Shown: positions 57,074-58,000 of the stretch, piece by piece
How positions within the stretch are numbered: the first letter of the stretch is position 1
Layout: the number at the start of each line of letters is the position of its first letter
Source: Cryptomeria japonica
Lineage: Eukaryota; Streptophyta; Pinopsida; Cupressales; Cupressaceae
Direction: 5' to 3'
Length of the DNA: 58,000 nucleotides
Assembly: GCF_030272615.1 (NCBI RefSeq)
Contig: NC_081408.1
Span: 336,196,793 to 336,254,792 of the forward strand
Position numbers and translations under genes: made by a program
The notes under the pieces: generated by a model
What the model was told of the DNA's origin: nothing
The model's database searches: none
What the model saw: the letters and a program-made list of their open reading frames with translations, nothing else

Positions 57074-58000
57074 TATAAGTGGACACTTTTTTTCTGAAAT
57101 CAGGTGAACTTGAACTTGGAGGCAAAATTTGAAAGTCATCCACTCAAGATATGAAGATAATAAAACAACAAATATTGTAGTACTTTGAATATAGTTTCCA
57201 AACTACTAAACTTTTTCAAAATTGGATAAGATTAAGGGTGTCAAATCCTTCGCGCACGAAAAATAGACCCTGATTTTTTCAGAAAAACATAACATAGTGT
57301 CTGACGTGCGCATCAAAAAAGTCATATTTAGATTTGATATTTTAAAAAATCCTTTGGCATAAAGATATTTAAGAGTAAGAACTAGAAGATGTATATTTTT
57401 TTGTAATTTTTTGTTAAGTATTTTATTTTTTATGATTTTTCTGATAGAGAACATTCTGAAAATTAGGTACCTATTCGAGCGTGAAGCATAAGTTGCACTA
57501 AAAAAATCGAAAATCCAAATTTATTTTTTTTAAATTGTAAATAATCAAGTTCACTACAATAATATATAGTTTTTTTAAAATTTGGATAATTATATCAAAA
57601 GTTATTAAAAAAATGGTGCACGTATGTCTGTGAGAACTATGGAGACACTCGTTAAAGAAATTCAATAATAATATGTTATTGTTGTTCAAATTTTTAAAAA
57701 ATTATATGGTTAGAAAGCTCAAAAGATGGGTGAAAATATGGTGGAAATTTTAGAAATACCCTCTTGATGATGTGTAAACCTGATGATGACAAAGCCGAGA
57801 AACCAAGTTGATAAAATAAAACATGCCAAAAAGGAGGGAAATGGAGGGAAATCAAACTTCCAAACCGTAGCTTTGTCATCCAGGCCTATTTCCAAGCCTA
57901 AACAGACAAAAGTGCGTACGGGGTACCTATGGTATAAAAAGTGTGTACGCAGTACTTATGGTGTAAGAAGCACGTACGCGCTATTTTTACTATAAAAAGC
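57074..58000 (+). mobile_element. 3' LTR of the Tat element (runs off the window)
   Basis: It starts at or within TATAAGTGGACAC and continues to the window edge without an end or partner. The first 800 bp are AT-rich with no gene. The last 90 bp hold the 29-bp palindromic array. The beginning resembles the minus-strand remnant at 3480-3535. Confidence 0.65.
57911..58000 (+). repeat. 29-bp tandem array with GTACGC palindromic core in the LTR
   Basis: Units begin at 57911, 57940, 57969 and 57998, exactly 29 bp apart: AGTGCGTACGGGGT, AGTGTGTACGCAGT and AGCACGTACGCGCT, each followed by a spacer ending in TATAAAA, TGTAAGA or TATAAAA. The array continues past the window edge. Period and core match the array at 3247-3420. 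Confidence 0.82.

Overview
This is an AT-rich, gene-poor stretch of nuclear DNA from a seed plant, dominated by retrotransposons. Plant origin is shown by Ty3/gypsy chromovirus and Tat-lineage polyproteins, a copia-type LTR, an initiator-Met-type primer binding site, a DUF4220/DUF594 gene and pentatricopeptide (PPR) fragments. The very long LTRs, nested insertions and scarcity of genes suggest a large genome, possibly a gymnosperm; that last step is inference. I see no bacterial operon, CRISPR array, rRNA or tRNA gene, and no intact cellular gene.

Layout. 550-3118 (minus): a ten-exon gene of unknown family whose splice sites can be read directly, with two in-frame stops and a probable one-base shift. 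3247-3893: remnants of a Tat-type LTR end with a 29-bp palindromic array, and of a LINE-type RNase H. 5934-26883: a three-layer nest. An old solo LTR (about 3.9 kb net, minus) was split by a complete chromovirus (5965-18742, minus, LTRs of 3.96 kb, target duplication GAAAC) and by a second solo LTR in the opposite orientation (19919-24157, plus, target duplication ATGCC).

29171-45888: one DUF4220/DUF594 gene cut in two by a 14-kb insertion (29599-43548) with inverted terminal repeats. Both arms of the insertion carry inverted PPR-gene fragments, and its interior holds a gag-protease-only LTR retrotransposon (31732-39408, minus, target duplication ATTCA). The split gene ends in an unusual repeat-built coiled coil.

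45889-53041: a minisatellite (46990-47665), a copia-type solo LTR (49657-50722) and a lone LTR distantly related to that of the gag-only element (50995-52363). 53042-58000: the decayed pol of a Tat-lineage gypsy element (plus) with RT, RNase H, a second RNase H and a catalytically dead integrase. Its polypurine tract and 3' LTR follow, and that LTR carries the same 29-bp palindromic array seen near the left end.

How it fits together: almost nothing here is expected to make a working protein. The window is mainly a record of insertion order, LTR-LTR recombination, point-mutation decay (strikingly biased to C-to-T in the chromovirus) and gene-fragment capture. The split gene with its inverted-repeat insertion and the palindromic LTR arrays are the least ordinary parts.
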